Source of the DNA: Psilocybe azurescens
Taxonomy: Eukaryota > Basidiomycota > Agaricomycetes > Agaricales > Agrocybaceae
DNA length: 54,164 nt
Reading direction: 5' to 3'
Assembly: GCA_023853785.1 (NCBI GenBank)
Contig: JAJIRX010000287.1
Span: 1-54,164 of the forward strand
Positions 21,819-35,298 of the stretch are shown piece by piece; positions within the stretch are counted from its first letter, which is position 1, and each line of letters begins with the position of its first letter. The translations under genes and the position numbers were made by a program. The notes beneath the pieces are model-generated. The model was not told the DNA's origin, made no database searches, and saw only the letters and a program-made list of their open reading frames with translations.

Positions 21819-23109
21819 ATGGCCGTTCTACTCTCCTATCCGTTGGCTGTGCAAAAGTCACTGATCAGTGCAAACCTCAATGCTGGAATGCTCTATAATT
21901 TTTTAATGGGTAGGTGTCTACATCAATAATCCACCCTCCAAGTCGACTCACATATATCAGGGATTTACACTGTGGTCTACGTGGGGACAATGTACTTGTA
22001 TGGTAAGCGTCCCAGCTTGTTGATACAGACGACAACGTTATTGGCCTTCTAGTGACCAAGAAGCCCGCCAACAACGGCCGTTGCATTGTTCTATCAGCTA
22101 TTTCTGCTTTATACCTTCTCTGCATGGGAACACTTACAATCCAATGGTACTACTTCAACTATAAAATCGCAATCAACGGAGATACCAGAGAATCGATTGC
22201 GAAGTCGATACTGGAAGGAGGCGCAGCATTCAAGTTCTACGCGTTATCTGAGTTTCTTTTCTATTCCATATTTGTTGTTTCAGACGGTCTACTGGTATGC
22301 CAGCAAGAATTTTTCTTGACCCGTTATTCTCATTATTCAGACAGATCTGGAGATGCTATCACGTCTGGGGTAGATCCAAGCGGGTAATCTTGGTCCCATC
22401 AGTACTACTTCTCACAGAGATAGGTGTGTGCCTTGAATACGCTTGCCGGTGAATCTCATTCGTGACTGAGTTTTTCCCAGTTTTCGTCTTCGCAGTAACG
22501 GTTCTGTCCTTCATTACCCGCAGTATAACAAACTCCCCATTAGCCGCACCACCTACAACCATCTTAAATGCTCGGGTGGTATTCTTCTCGCTCGCAAACA
22601 CAATAATCTCAAGCTCTCTGATCGGTTACAAAATTTATTCCGCCTCCCATGCAAGTGATACTCTGCCGGCAGGACGATTCACTTACGTTTTAAAGATTCT
22701 ATTCGAATCAGCCGCCGCTTATTCTATTACAATTCTTGTCTTCGCGATCAATCAGGTCTTACCAGCCGCGCGTCATGTAGGATCTCCATGGTCAAATATG
22801 GGCTACTACTTGAACGCGATCGTGATTGTTGTCTCAGTACGTCACAATCATCTATCTAATGAACTATGTCCATAATCGAGTCACCAGGGGATAGCCCCAA
22901 CCGTCCTTGTTGCAAGAACTGCCCTTATCAGCCCAGACGATGCAGATGGGCATACAGTCCCTCGCGCATCTGGCTTACAACTGCGGCAGTTCCATAGCCA
23001 GCCAGATAGTGGTTATGACGGAAGCTCCATCAGATTAGAAGTCAATATTGCAACGCACGAGGGCTCTGAGCTAATACAGGATGAGAAGAGAATCCAATCT
23101 GAATTATAA
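21819..23109 (+). CDS. Fungal seven-pass membrane protein, intact, six exons
   Basis: Exons 21819-21909, 21961-22002, 22053-22294, 22345-22423, 22481-22836 and 22888-23109 join in frame to 343 residues with no stop. All five introns are 50-57 bases with GT..AG. Hydrophobic segments fall at about residues 24-44, 51-75, 105-125, 138-162, 178-200, 217-240 and 255-278, followed by a polar tail. GIYTVVYVGTMYLY and SDGLLIWRCYHVWGRS match the pattern of a very large agaricomycete family of orphan membrane proteins; a receptor role is often guessed but is not shown. It is the only gene in the window found without a frame break. Inverted copies of a dispersed repeat stand on both sides (20744-20940 and 23108-23330). 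Confidence 0.85.
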
Positions 23110-23368
23110 ATGCACGCTGTAGTAGTTAGCTCTAGTCCATTTAGGCCGAGCTGCCCGAGCATGGATTAGATTAGATACTGTAGATCATATTAACGGCTGT
23201 GCACGGTTTATGTGCTAGCGCGCTTTCGTAGTTCAGAACAACAACATACCATGCCCGCAACACCATACTGTGTGGCTGCTCGACGAGCATTCCGAACTTT
23301 GCCAGACACGAGCTGCTAGGGTAAGCCGGATTGGCCTACTCCAGCGTCATTGGTATCCAAATTGTTCT
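23108..23368 (+). repeat. Dispersed repeat, right inverted copy
   Basis: It matches the reverse of 20744-20940 and the plus strand of 42925-43115. Shared strings include CGGCTGTGCACGGTTT, CTGCTCGACGAGC, CTTCCGAACTTT-like sequence, GACACGAGCTGCTAGGGTAA and GGATTGGCCTACTCCAGCGT. The last part is partly repeated in tandem at 23376-23410 (GGTAAGCCAGATAGGCCTAC). It starts at the stop codon of the membrane-protein gene. Confidence 0.75.
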
Positions 23369-23410
23369 AGACAAAAGCTGTAAGGTAAGCCAGATAGGCC
23401 TACTCCACCG

Positions 23411-24166
23411 TGTGTATGGAACTGTTGCAACTGACTTCAATCGTATACTCTAAAATATCTTTAGTGTCAATGAGCTCCCTCTTGATGATACTATTCCCGG
23501 ACATGAACATTTGGAATTTGGGGTTCGTAGGATCACGAAGCATGTTCTCCGAGATCGTCAACAAGGTCTATGCATATTATGGTATGAGTTTATTCAATTA
23601 CCAGCACGACAGGTAAAGAACAAGTTGTACTTTGAGAGTGTCTCGTACTTGCTCTTTGGCAACTTACATGTAAGTGTAATGTCGGGATCTATAGAGTAAG
23701 TCTTCGAAACTTCTGTCCATTCTTATGCTAAGCGGCCAACTGACTAACAGACAGGTGTTGCGCAACAGCAGACGTTGCCTGAAGCGTACGGTGCTCTGCC
23801 GTTAATGCCAAAGCATCAGTAGATACGGTCGGTGAATGTACAGATGCAGATGCGGATTGGTTTGGAAAGTTCGGCATTGTGGTTCACGCTGGAGTGTAAT
23901 AAAGGGATGAAGCTTGCAAGAGTTCGCGCCAGTGAGAAACTGTCCTATTGGGCTTATCCCAGTCACAGATGTTATCAATCGGCGGCAATTGCTTTAAAAT
24001 CGATATCAGAAGTTATAATTTCAGGCCAGGCAAATGTCATTTTATGGGTACTAGGCGTAACTATTAGAAAACACAACGAGCAAAATCACTCAAGAAAGAT
24101 TACAAAGACAACATGAGCTATGCCAAAGCGCGACGGCCAGATGAGTGTGAGCGCAGCGCAGGTAGT
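23411..24166. other. No gene identified
   Basis: Short open frames (23410-23616 and 23511-23699 plus) have no recognisable domain. The right part is the 3' flank of the aspartic protease gene. Confidence 0.35.
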
Positions 24167-25713
<1,547 letters not shown>

Positions 25714-28700
25714 GGTTGGGGTTGGGGTTGGGATTGCGTCGAGGCGCACAGGTGCTTCCACGCCCAGCTAGGGGTTGCCAACAACGTCATATTCGGACTT
25801 TCAACCTTGCTAACTTAGATAATTATATAATTACTCATCTTGTATGGAAAGCAGAACTCTCCAAAGAGGTTGCCAAACATCCTCCGGCCATCAATGCCGA
25901 AACGAGATTGCACAGATAGTTTATTTTAAGATCGTGAGGACCCCGAAATCTCCTCTATGTAATCGTTCTATTGTTAATTTTAAAGTACATATGAACGGAA
26001 GAGCCGCTCTTTTATTTAATGAAGTTGAAATCATTTGCAATATTGATTGCACTGATGTTGAACAGTAAAGGCTTTGAATGTGGTGTTAACATTCCCCTTT
26101 CCAGATAATATATCTTTTAAGTTTTCCCATTCAGACAAGAGCCCAGATTAAAGTGTTGGAAAGTTATTTCAACATGAAAAAATCAGGTGCCTACATTTTA
26201 CACCAGCCTTCAAAAATCTTTTGGAAATTGGGCTTACTAATGACTGGTATGATGCAAATAGACCACTTGATGTATGTGTCTCAACATCCTTTTAATGATG
26301 AGCTATTTATTTATTGGATGTTCCAGACTGGTTTTCCATTGACTGTTTATTCCATTTATTCAAACTTCAGAGCTTGATTCATAGGTGAATGCCATGAACA
26401 ATAGCTGGAAACAAGCTGAACACAACAAGATCCTCTCTCATGGGGTTCAAAATGATATTTACTTTAATCCCAAGTGATTTGGCTGTCTTAACTTCAAGGT
26501 TAATTATTTTCTGTTTGCTATCTTATTCTGAAGTATCAAACATATTCTATATTAAAGTTGAATCAGGAGCAATTGATCATGTCTGACAAGTTTCAGCTTG
26601 TGCCCCCACAGTTTGAAAAATACACCAGTATTCTATATGAAAGTATGGGCAATCCTGCTTTACATCCTTGTAGGTCTATTGAGAGCTTTTGGCACAATTT
26701 GAGCAGCTGGATGATGCAGTGGATTTCATTGAAAAATGTGAAATATATCTGACACTGTCAAAAGCTCAAACTAACAATGAAGAGAACCTTGCACCAGTTG
26801 GAAAAGAGCTACTTGGAGGACCTGAAAACCCAGCCACAGATGGAACTTATTATTTGAGTGCTGTCAATAAAAACTTGGATTAGGAAATTCCTTTTACTTA
26901 TATGTATGATTTAATGGGATAACCAGTTTTTCTATTAGATCTGGGATTATTTAAAAGAGCATCTACTATCATGTGTCCAGTGTTTTCAAATTGACACCTT
27001 TTGCTCTATAACTCTACAACTCTGGCTTATATAATTTCTATTTATATATATATAATAGAGACATACTATGCACACACTATTCTGAAATTTCACACTTTTA
27101 CATTGGATATGAGAGACACTATGTGGTGATAAAGTGATCAAAAATGTTGAAATCTGACTCCACCTGCTTAATATTACTTATTTTTCTCCAGATTTTTTTT
27201 TTCCTTGTGCAAGAATAATCATTCAGAATGTATTTTACATATTTTAAAGGTCATAGATTTTAAGAAAACATGCAAAATAGATTGGCATGGAGAGATACAG
27301 AGATGATCAACAAAATTTTAAACTCCAATACCTGCAGGATCAAAAATCCATCATGATTCTGGTGGGATTGATCATGACCTGTATGTGACAACTGGTGTAA
27401 ACACTAGGTCCTTTTCTTTTCCTTGTTCCCTCACCCTAAACATTGACTTTTGGAAAAAGTAAAGTATAAATGTGTAGCCAAGAAGTGAGGCTTTTTTTAG
27501 TGAAATATGAAGAGAATTGATGAAGAATTTATAAATACATTGGCTGATTTATGAAAGTTTGTAAACACTGGACTACAATGAATATTCAGTCATCAAAACA
27601 TTTGGAGAGCTCTCTAAGGTCCTGATATACATGACACAGCTTATTGATGCTGATGAGTATTGGCAATCACAGCAACAAAGTGTTTGTCAACTTATGTATT
27701 TATAGGCTTGACAGTCTGGCTTTCTATAATCTTACTCTGAACTGCAAAATGAAGAGCTGCAGCAGCATCAAAAACTCAAATCTGCATATCACTGGTCCCA
27801 GTGGCTCTGAACTATTAAATGTAAATATGTATGACCTGATTTTAAGGTACAGCTTACATAGAGGCAACATTTTGGCTCTGAATATGTCAGCCCAATTTCC
27901 AGTTCTGTTGAAAGACTGGCAAATAAATGGTAATCTTCACCAGTATTTCTTGGATACATACTCTATATCTGGACTATTGTGTCATCTCCAGCAGTAAAAA
28001 GAATGTCACCATCTTTAGATCAACTTGAAACACCCACATACATACCTGGTGGACTTGTTATTTGGGAGTGGAGTGGGCCAAGTTTATAGTAAGACTTGCC
28101 TTAAGTGTCCATAGTCTTCACCATTTCCAAGGACCTTCACTCTGTCAAGACTGTTGTCAAGTGTCCTAGACAAGTTATACCTTCTCCTTTGCTCAGTTTT
28201 TGGTGTTGATGGCAATCAGGAAAACAGTGATCTTGAGATGCAGTGCTGGGCAGGATCCCAATTAAAATATTTTGCTTCATTCATAACAATTAATCAAGAC
28301 ATTATTTCTGGAGACAAATTACAGTGAGTTTCATGTTGGTGTAGTGTGTATAGCCTGAGTTAAGGATGTGTAAGAGTTGAATGGGCCATGTCACATGCCA
28401 TCATTATTTAAGAGAAAGGCCCTTTTGAGTTTTACCATTATAAGATTGAGTATAAAAGTCAAGAGTTTTATACTGCATGTAATTTACAGCATAATTTACA
28501 GTAATTTATGACTTTTATACAGGAGTTGATATGGTCTGTGTATATAATGTGAATAAGTGTGGCATGATTGACTGGTTCTGGGAAGACTGATTAATGAGGG
28601 AAAGAGGTTTTGATTGGGTTTTAAGGTCAAATTCATGACTATGTAGTTGCTTTATTTTGACACTCTTCTTGTCCAGTTTAGGGTTAAAACAATTCTGGCT

Positions 28701-28930
28701 CCTCAAAACCATCATAGATTTTGGTGCTGAATGGCCTAGTTGTTGATAGTAGACAGGGGTTGATATTTGTATACCATTGGAAGAGTTAAATAAGATAATA
28801 AACAGCTGGACTGTGTTGGGGCTGGTTTTGTGGTCAAAGATCTTCAAATTTCTGGAGCCAAAGGTGCAAACAAAATATTGTGTATTGATACTATGATAAT
28901 ATTTATATGTATGCCTCTGACTTTTATACA
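25714..28930. other. AT-rich stretch with unidentified open-frame fragments
   Basis: From about 25.9 kb the DNA turns AT-rich. Open segments on the plus strand at 26153-26377, 26558-26883 (two overlapping frames) and 27644-27997 have ordinary amino-acid composition (for example ITGPSGSELLNVNMYDL and LLKDWQINGNLHQYFLD). They may be pieces of one decayed mobile-element gene, but I recognise no family motif. No TIRs or target duplication could be found. Confidence 0.3.
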
Positions 28931-28939
28931 CAACACTAC

Positions 28940-29640
28940 TTTGTTCATGAAGAATCCCACAGTCATAAAGCTCCTTGTGTGCTAAAAGGCAGTGAGAAAC
29001 AACAGCAATTGCCTACAATAAAATACAGACCTTGGATGACATCCCTGAAGCCAGTGAGCAGATCAATTTCCAATTTATACTCCCACATTGGGCACCCAAC
29101 AGTATGGAGAACAAGACAATGAAGAACAGGGGTTGCTGGTGAAGTGTTACCATCCTTGGGCAGCTTTTTTCACCCCCTCAGATTCAGCACAGTAACTGGA
29201 AATCTGGAAGAAGGAAATTCAACATCACTACCACATTCAAATTTAGCCAGCTCTGCTGGATATGGATTTTTGATTGACCAGTAGATATTGGACTCAGGTA
29301 TCCTGGCACTGCTATGCCAAGCAGTCTTAATGATTGTTACATTTGCCTTGCAGGTATGGATGTTGGTCTTTATCCATAATGTACTCTCTGAAACGCCAAA
29401 CATTGGTCCCACAACCAAAAACTGATGGAGAGATTCAAATTGGAGACCTGATTGTGCACCAATTCTGATGGGCACAACTCACCATGGCAGAAGGATATTG
29501 GTCTTGCTGGCCAGTGAACTCCATGGTTTTCTGATCATCCACAACATGAACAGTAGGCTCAAGACCTAGTTCCTGGATTGGCAATTGGCAAGTAAGGCTG
29601 TGTACAACACTAATCAGGGTCTTGATGTTGTTGAACATGT
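28940..29640 (-). pseudogene. FunK1-type fungal protein kinase remnant
   Basis: Minus-strand segments in two frames line up with the FunK1 kinase domain. In order: LGLEPTVHVVDD; GCGTNVWRFRE (glycine-rich loop side, about 29420-29385); IIKTAWHSSARIPESNIYWSI with the presumed ATP-binding lysine in IIKTAW; ELAKFECGSDVEFPSSRF; and LAHKELYDCGILHE at about 28992-28950, where family members have GILHRD. There is a stop near 29460, frame changes, and the catalytic-loop Arg-Asp is missing, so it is dead. The C-terminal half after 28940 was not found. FunK1 kinases are a large fungal family of unknown role. Confidence 0.65.
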
Positions 29641-29882
29641 CAAAAATGGGGAAAAGGTGACCCCATTACAATGAGATGTTAAGTGCAGGGTGTCTTTGTA
29701 ATTTACCAATACACACAACACCCAATAAAATATATATATTGATCAGTTTGATCTGGGAGGGTAAGCTTTAAGGCTTATTACAATAACTAGTTTTAGAAAA
29801 GTACAGACTGAGATGTTTGCTCAAGAGTGATCACTAATAGTGGGAGAACCTGTTAGACAGGTGAGTATACACAAGGCACTGA

Positions 29883-30150
29883 AATATCAAGGGTGATCTC
29901 TTGCAGTGCAGGTGATCACCAACTATCAAGGGTGATCTCACAACGCGGCTGATCTCCAAATATCAAGAGGATTGCTTTTTAGGGCAAGTGCTCACAGGGC
30001 ACTAATAATATCAAGGGTGATCTCTAAATATCAAGGGGATTGCTTTTGGAGGCGAGTGCTCATGGGGCACTAATAATATCAAGGGTGATCTCTGCGAGTG
30101 AGGGTGATCTCCAAATATCAAGGGATTGCTTTTGGGGACAAGTGCACATG
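29883..30150. repeat. TATCAAGGGTGATCTC tandem-like array
   Basis: Seven occurrences of TATCAAG(G)G(T)GAT(C/T), spaced about 20-48 bases apart, alternate between a GTGATCTC form and a GATTGCTTTT..GTGC form. Single units of both forms recur near 33640-33700 in the opposite arm. Confidence 0.75.
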
Positions 30151-30312
30151 GAGCACTTAACAGATTGCTTTGTTCTTCTTGTAAAACCCAAAACTCAAAA
30201 CTCAAAACACTATAAGTGATCATCTGTATTATAATATAGTAGATCCTTAGTTCCTATAAGCAACTGGGCACACTAGTCCACAGTCCTTAGTTACTATAGG
30301 CAATGTACTGCA

Positions 30313-30522
30313 CAGTCAGATTTCTCTGACAGTTGCCCCTAGTTCTATGAGCAATTGCTAGTCTTATAGGGTTCCAACCCATACTTAACAATTCCCAGAG
30401 CAGTCTTGCTACAGGAAACATCCTGAACAGTCAGATTTCTCTGACAATTGTCTCTAGTTACTATGAGAAATCACTAGCCATATAGGGTTTCAACCCATAC
30501 TTAAAAATCCCCAGGGCAGTCT
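30313..30522. repeat. Tandem duplication of a ~95-bp unit
   Basis: 30313-30405 and 30428-30522 share CAGTCAGATTTCTCTGACA, TATAGGGTT(C/T)CAACCCATAC and CCAG(A/G)GCAGTCT. Confidence 0.8.
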
Positions 30523-31805
30523 ATGGATAACTTATAAAAGCCTGCTTATCATATCTAATAGACCTGATATTGAATATAACAATGGTGATTGCTCACAAAA
30601 CCAGGTAGCACCTAATTGCTTAAGGTGAACTGTAGTGTTCAATCTCTTATCACACAAATCACTAGTCCACAATGTATTAACACTGGAATTCTTATTCAGA
30701 GTAGATTCTGATGTTGAATCTGGGGTGTAGATTACTTGGTTGCTATTCTTAGATACAGGACTGTTTTTATAGACTAAATAGATACTTTGGGTTGTGATAA
30801 TTAAAAGAGACTAAGAGAAAGGAAGAAAATGGGGCATGTGGTGCCTAGCCTTTTGCCACCAATTATAATGGTGGAAAGTGCTAGTTTGCCTGGGCTACAG
30901 CGCTTTTTGAAGATAATATTGTTGTCCATGCAGCAGTGCCTCCTTGGGTATCAATCACCCAACTTATTTTATCAGATGGCTTGTGGCAAAGGCATGTTGG
31001 GACTAGATTGCTTAGGGGTATATTTCCTAGGAAACTCTACCAAGATTTCCAAGCACAGTTGCTATTGGTTTAGGACTTCCTGGAACAGCAGGTGCCCTTG
31101 TCATGAGGCAAGTTACCTCTAGTATTGTGTGGTGATTGCTGACTGGGCAATCCCTCACTCATTAGCTGCATTGCAAATCACAAGTATTATGTTTGGATCT
31201 AGTAGACTGCCATATGCTGAGTTGTACACAAGATTTCAATTGCCAATACATTTGTCCATGGGGTGATCTCTTGTGTGGCACAGTGATGTCTGATCCCTGA
31301 GCAGGTGAGTGCTTAATTTAGTGAACAGCCTTTGTGAGATCTGGGCACAGGGATTGCTTTTGCTAATTAATAAGGTTTCCATCACTTGATGATCACTTGT
31401 AAGGGACTGATGGGTGTTACCCCTTGTAAGAGCCAAGGTCATTTCTTAGAAGTTCTTCCTTGCATGGGACTAATAGCATGGTCAATGGTGCAGGTGATTG
31501 CCTCAGATGCTCAGTTAGGGCTGCTTTGATATCTGTGTAGAAAACTAAAGGTAGTCTTTGATTCGTAGCACTGATTAATAGGCCACACTACCCTTAGTTA
31601 GTTTGTAAGGTTTACTATGCTTGTTGGCCCACTAGGAAGTGAACCCTCACAGTCTACTAATCAGGCATATCTCCTACCCTTTACTAGTATAATATACTAG
31701 CTTATTACAGATAAAAATAGCAAAAATCAGGGCCTCTGTGTCTCACTATAAATCGTAAGCTCTGAATGGTTTACACCCTTTCAGTGTGATGTGAAGAGCA
31801 TGGGA

Positions 31806-31998
31806 TGTCAGTGCAATGAATAATATGCTAGATGAATCAAGTGTTCTTGATGACTCAGCTATAATGGGGCACAGGAAAATGTCCATGCCATGTCTATGCC
31901 ATCAGTGCATGTCAGTGCAAAGTCAGTGCAAAGTCAGTGCCTACCAGACTCATGTCAGTGTAATCCTGCTTAGATGTTCAACAAGTCAGTGCAATGTC
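31806..31998. repeat. GTCAGTGCA-word array, left block
   Basis: ATGTCAGTGCAA, CATGTCAGTGCAAAGTCAG and related words repeat about ten times, several exactly 10 bases apart. It has the same words and orientation as 34040-34175. Confidence 0.75.
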
Positions 31999-34039
31999 AG
32001 AGAGGTAATATGACTGTAATCGACATGCATTTGGACGGCTAGTTGGCCCAGTGGTTGTGTGCCACCTCAACATTCAACTTGGGGTCTCAATGGCTGTGCT
32101 GAGTATGGGAAATACCTGAAAGTGACCAACTCAACCACTTAAGTATTGTCTGCAGGTTGAAGCTTGAATGTTAAAGAGTAACTGAAGCAGTGATAAAGTT
32201 TGTACAGTAGTATAGTATATAAATACAAACAAAATATGAGCACACCCTATTTGACAAAGGTACATTATATACAACATCCTATGGACCACATAGTGGCTAT
32301 GCCAAAAAGCAAAACCCTTGCGAGTGTGTGCCTATGCATGCACAAGTACAGAGAACCAACATTCATATTCAACTAAACTAAATAAAGTATTAGAATGTTA
32401 GGCCATCCATTCCAAGCCATGTTAGATACTGCTCCAGTGTCTGACATAACACCTGCAAGATTTGGTTTCAGCATAGAAAGTGCTGCCTTTGAGATTGGAG
32501 TAAATTGACCATCAGGCTTATGACTGTAGAGTATTTATTCCTCAGACAAATTCATGGCAGGGTGCACCTTCAAAGATGTAGAATATAATGGACAGATGAG
32601 ATGAAAAATTGTACACATCAGGCACTGTAGCAAATGGTAAGGCCAGATCTTCAATATTCAACTTTAGTGGCTGTTGTTTCTGGTCTTTTGGTGTACAAAA
32701 TCAAATTGCCTAATCATAAATCCCAATGTCAGGCTATTGAACACAAAGATGGGTAGAAATAAATACACTGACCTGATATATTGTATACTGGGATGTAAAA
32801 GTAGATATTAATTTGGGCTGGGGGATCCTCATTCTTTGTAGTTGTGGAAACTTCACCATCCTCAGTAGAGAAGTATGCGTACACAGTTAGCAAAACCCTA
32901 TATTTTCTCCTATAAGAAACAAATCAACAGTATATCTCTTTTGCATCTACCGATTGGCCCATCTAGTGACACTGAATGGATAGCTGACTATGTATGGAAA
33001 GAAGAATGTGGTAAAAGTGCAAAATTGTATTCAGGGGGATTATTCTACATAATGATAAGCTCATCTGAGTCAGAGTCCAGACATCAACAAGCCCCTCTCT
33101 CAATGGTTAATCATTATCCACCATGGTGAAAGGGTGTAAACTATTCTGAACTTACAATTCATAGTGAGACACAGAGGCCCTTATTTTTATGATTATTATC
33201 TGTAATAAGCTAGTATATTATACTAGTAAAGGGTAGGAGATACATCAGATTATTAGGCTTTGAGGTTTCACTTCCTAGTGGAACAACAAGCATAGTAAAG
33301 CTTTGTAAACTAACTAAGGGGTAGTGTCACCTATTAATCAGTGCTATGAATCAAAGACTACCTTTAGTTTCCTACACAGATATCAAAGCAACCCTAACTG
33401 AGAGTTTGAGGCAATCACCTGCACCATTGACCATGCTATTAGTCCCACGCAAGGAAGAACTTCTAAGAAATGACCTTGGCTCTTACAAGAGGGTAACACC
33501 TATCAGTCCCTTACCAAGTGATTGCCAAGTGGTGGAAACCTTATTAATTAGCAAAGTGATCTCTGTGCCCAGGCCTCACAAAGGCAGTGCACTAAATTAG
33601 GCAATCAACCACTCAGGGATCAGACATCACTGTGCCACACAAAGCAATCCCTTGATATTGGTGATCACCCTCACTTTGAGAGATCACCCTTGATATTTCA
33701 GTGCCTCATGTGTACTCACCTGTCTAAAAGGTTCTCTAGCTATTAGCAATCACCCTTGAGTGATTGTCTCAGTCTGTACTCTGCTAAACTAGTTATTTTT
33801 ATAAGCCTTAAAGCTTACCCTCCCAGATTGAACTGATCAATATAAATATTTTGATTGGGTGTTGTGTATTGGACAATTGCAAAGACACCCTGCACTAAAC
33901 ATCTCAACAGCACAACCTTGGTTGGAGACATCACTATGAGATTGAGACTCCAGAGGTTTGTGATGCTAGTTCAGACCCCTTTTGGCTTGTCAATGCCTAA
34001 ATGAAGAAATATAAAATATTGGCTCATCTCCTCACTAAT

Positions 34040-34175
34040 ATCTATGTCAGTGCAGGTCAGTGATTTGTCAGTATATGTCAGTGCTATGTCAGTGAAAAAT
34101 ATAGAGGTCAGTGCATGTCAGTGCATGTCAGTGCACACAGTCTTGGTGGTCAGTGCATATGTCAGTGCAAGTGAT
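34040..34175. repeat. GTCAGTGCA-word array, right block
   Basis: Words GTCAGTGCAT and TATGTCAGTG recur about ten times, including three in direct 10-base tandem near 34112-34135. It may pair with 31806-31998 as the two ends of one element that overlaps the long-inverted-repeat element. Confidence 0.75.
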
Positions 34176-34439
34176 GTAAGTCCATGCAAGTCCAAATCAC
34201 AACCAAATCATCAGGAGCTCACTTGGGTGTGCAGTGGAGTTCATGAGAGATCTTGAGGCTGCATCACTATTATGATCTATATAACATAATTTCTAGCTCA
34301 AAAAGACACCAACTGACTAACTTTCTTTGGATTGGTTGTATGTGGGCTCATTTTGAGCCATCAAATATGACTTAACTCTCACCGAGATTGTGATATAGGC
34401 ATATTATGTCACTTCCTAACAATTTTGAGGTTTTCACAC

Positions 34440-34690
34440 TCCCCACAGTTTCTGGTCAGAACCAGTTGGAATCTGACCGGTTCCGACCAGAATTTATTTG
34501 GCAGTGTCCCTGCCAAATTAGCAGAAAAATGTCCAATTTTCTGACCAGATTCGATCAGAATCACTGGTAGCAACTGGTTTCACCGTTACCATGTCCAACC
34601 CAAATCTGATCAGAATCTGAGTGGAATTTATATAAATTTTAAACTTAATTAGACCTAATTCTGATTGGAATCTGAGTGATACAAGCAGAA
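34440..34690. repeat. TGACCAGATTC-word array
   Basis: Words such as CTGGTCAGAACCAG, TCTGACC(A)G, CCGACCAGAATT, TCTGATCAGAATCTGAG and GATTGGAATCTGAG recur in both orientations. CAGTTGGAATCTG is also found in the TIR of the Harbinger element at 41756-42921, so this may be the end of a related element. Confidence 0.55.
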
Positions 34691-35043
34691 CCATATAATG
34701 TCAGCATACCATTTACAGCTCAGCAAGCAATAACGCAAACATTATACACAGATCTCATCAGTTTGTGACAAATTTGGTATTGTTAGAATTGTAAAATTTA
34801 TAAGAATATGTTTATGTAATAGTTACATAAATTTGGAAATTTTCTGGTAAAGAAATATCTATTTTCATATAAATCTGTGCTTATATAATCTAAATTTCTT
34901 AAATAAAATTGATTTTTGTATTCTATGAATTTCTATTATTGCTACACTATTAAAATATAGCTGACAATGTGCTATTCTGTCGCAAAAACAGTTTATAATG
35001 TTCATATATATTCAAATTTACAGTATTTTGCATATTGAACATG
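34691..35043. other. AT-rich spacer, no feature seen
   Basis: No open frame or repeat was recognised between the word array and the tRNA-like dispersed repeat. Confidence 0.4.
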
Positions 35044-35298
35044 CTGACATAATATTCACATGATGATATCATTACAGGCACATTGCCCTCAATTATATGA
35101 TTATTTTGATATATAATATGTGGGTATAGCCTCAGAGGAAGTGCTATAATATATTATTGGGTGTTGGCAAAAAATGGTATATAATTTATAAAATATTGAG
35201 AATACCACAATAATAGTGTAGTTGATAAAGCATGTGTAGAATTAATATATATAAAGCTGTTGGTTCAATTCCTGTTGAGTGTATTTTATAATTTCACA
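35044..35298 (+). repeat. Dispersed repeat ending in a tRNA-like segment (copy B)
   Basis: It matches 5713-5960 over its whole length. The B-box-like GGTTCAATTCC lies at 35262-35272; the A box is degenerate (TAGTGTAGTTGA, about 35213-35224). The Helitron begins within a few bases of the point where the two copies stop matching. Confidence 0.6.

Larger units (their letters stand above)
29674..33908. mobile_element. Element with long inverted repeats (foldback-like)
   Basis: The outer left end TGAGATGTTAAGTGCAGGG (about 29671) is mirrored by CCCTGCACTAAACATCTCA (about 33890-33908). The left arm (about 29674-29960 plus 31255-31790) matches the reverse of the right arm (about 33105-33908) at roughly 80-85%, for example GGGAGGGTAAGCTT, TTAGACAGGTGAGTA, TGATGTCTGATCCCTGAG, AGGAAGAACTTCTAAGAAAT and ATACTAGTAAAGGGTAGGAG. 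About 1.3 kb of repeat-rich DNA is inserted in the left arm. No transposase or target duplication was found. Two inverted copies of one family are an alternative reading. Confidence 0.65.

Noticed and set aside
29883..30150. Possible CRISPR-like array of regularly spaced repeats
   Set aside because: Repeats are short and imperfect, spacing varies from 20 to 48 bases, the setting is a eukaryotic genome and no cas genes are present.
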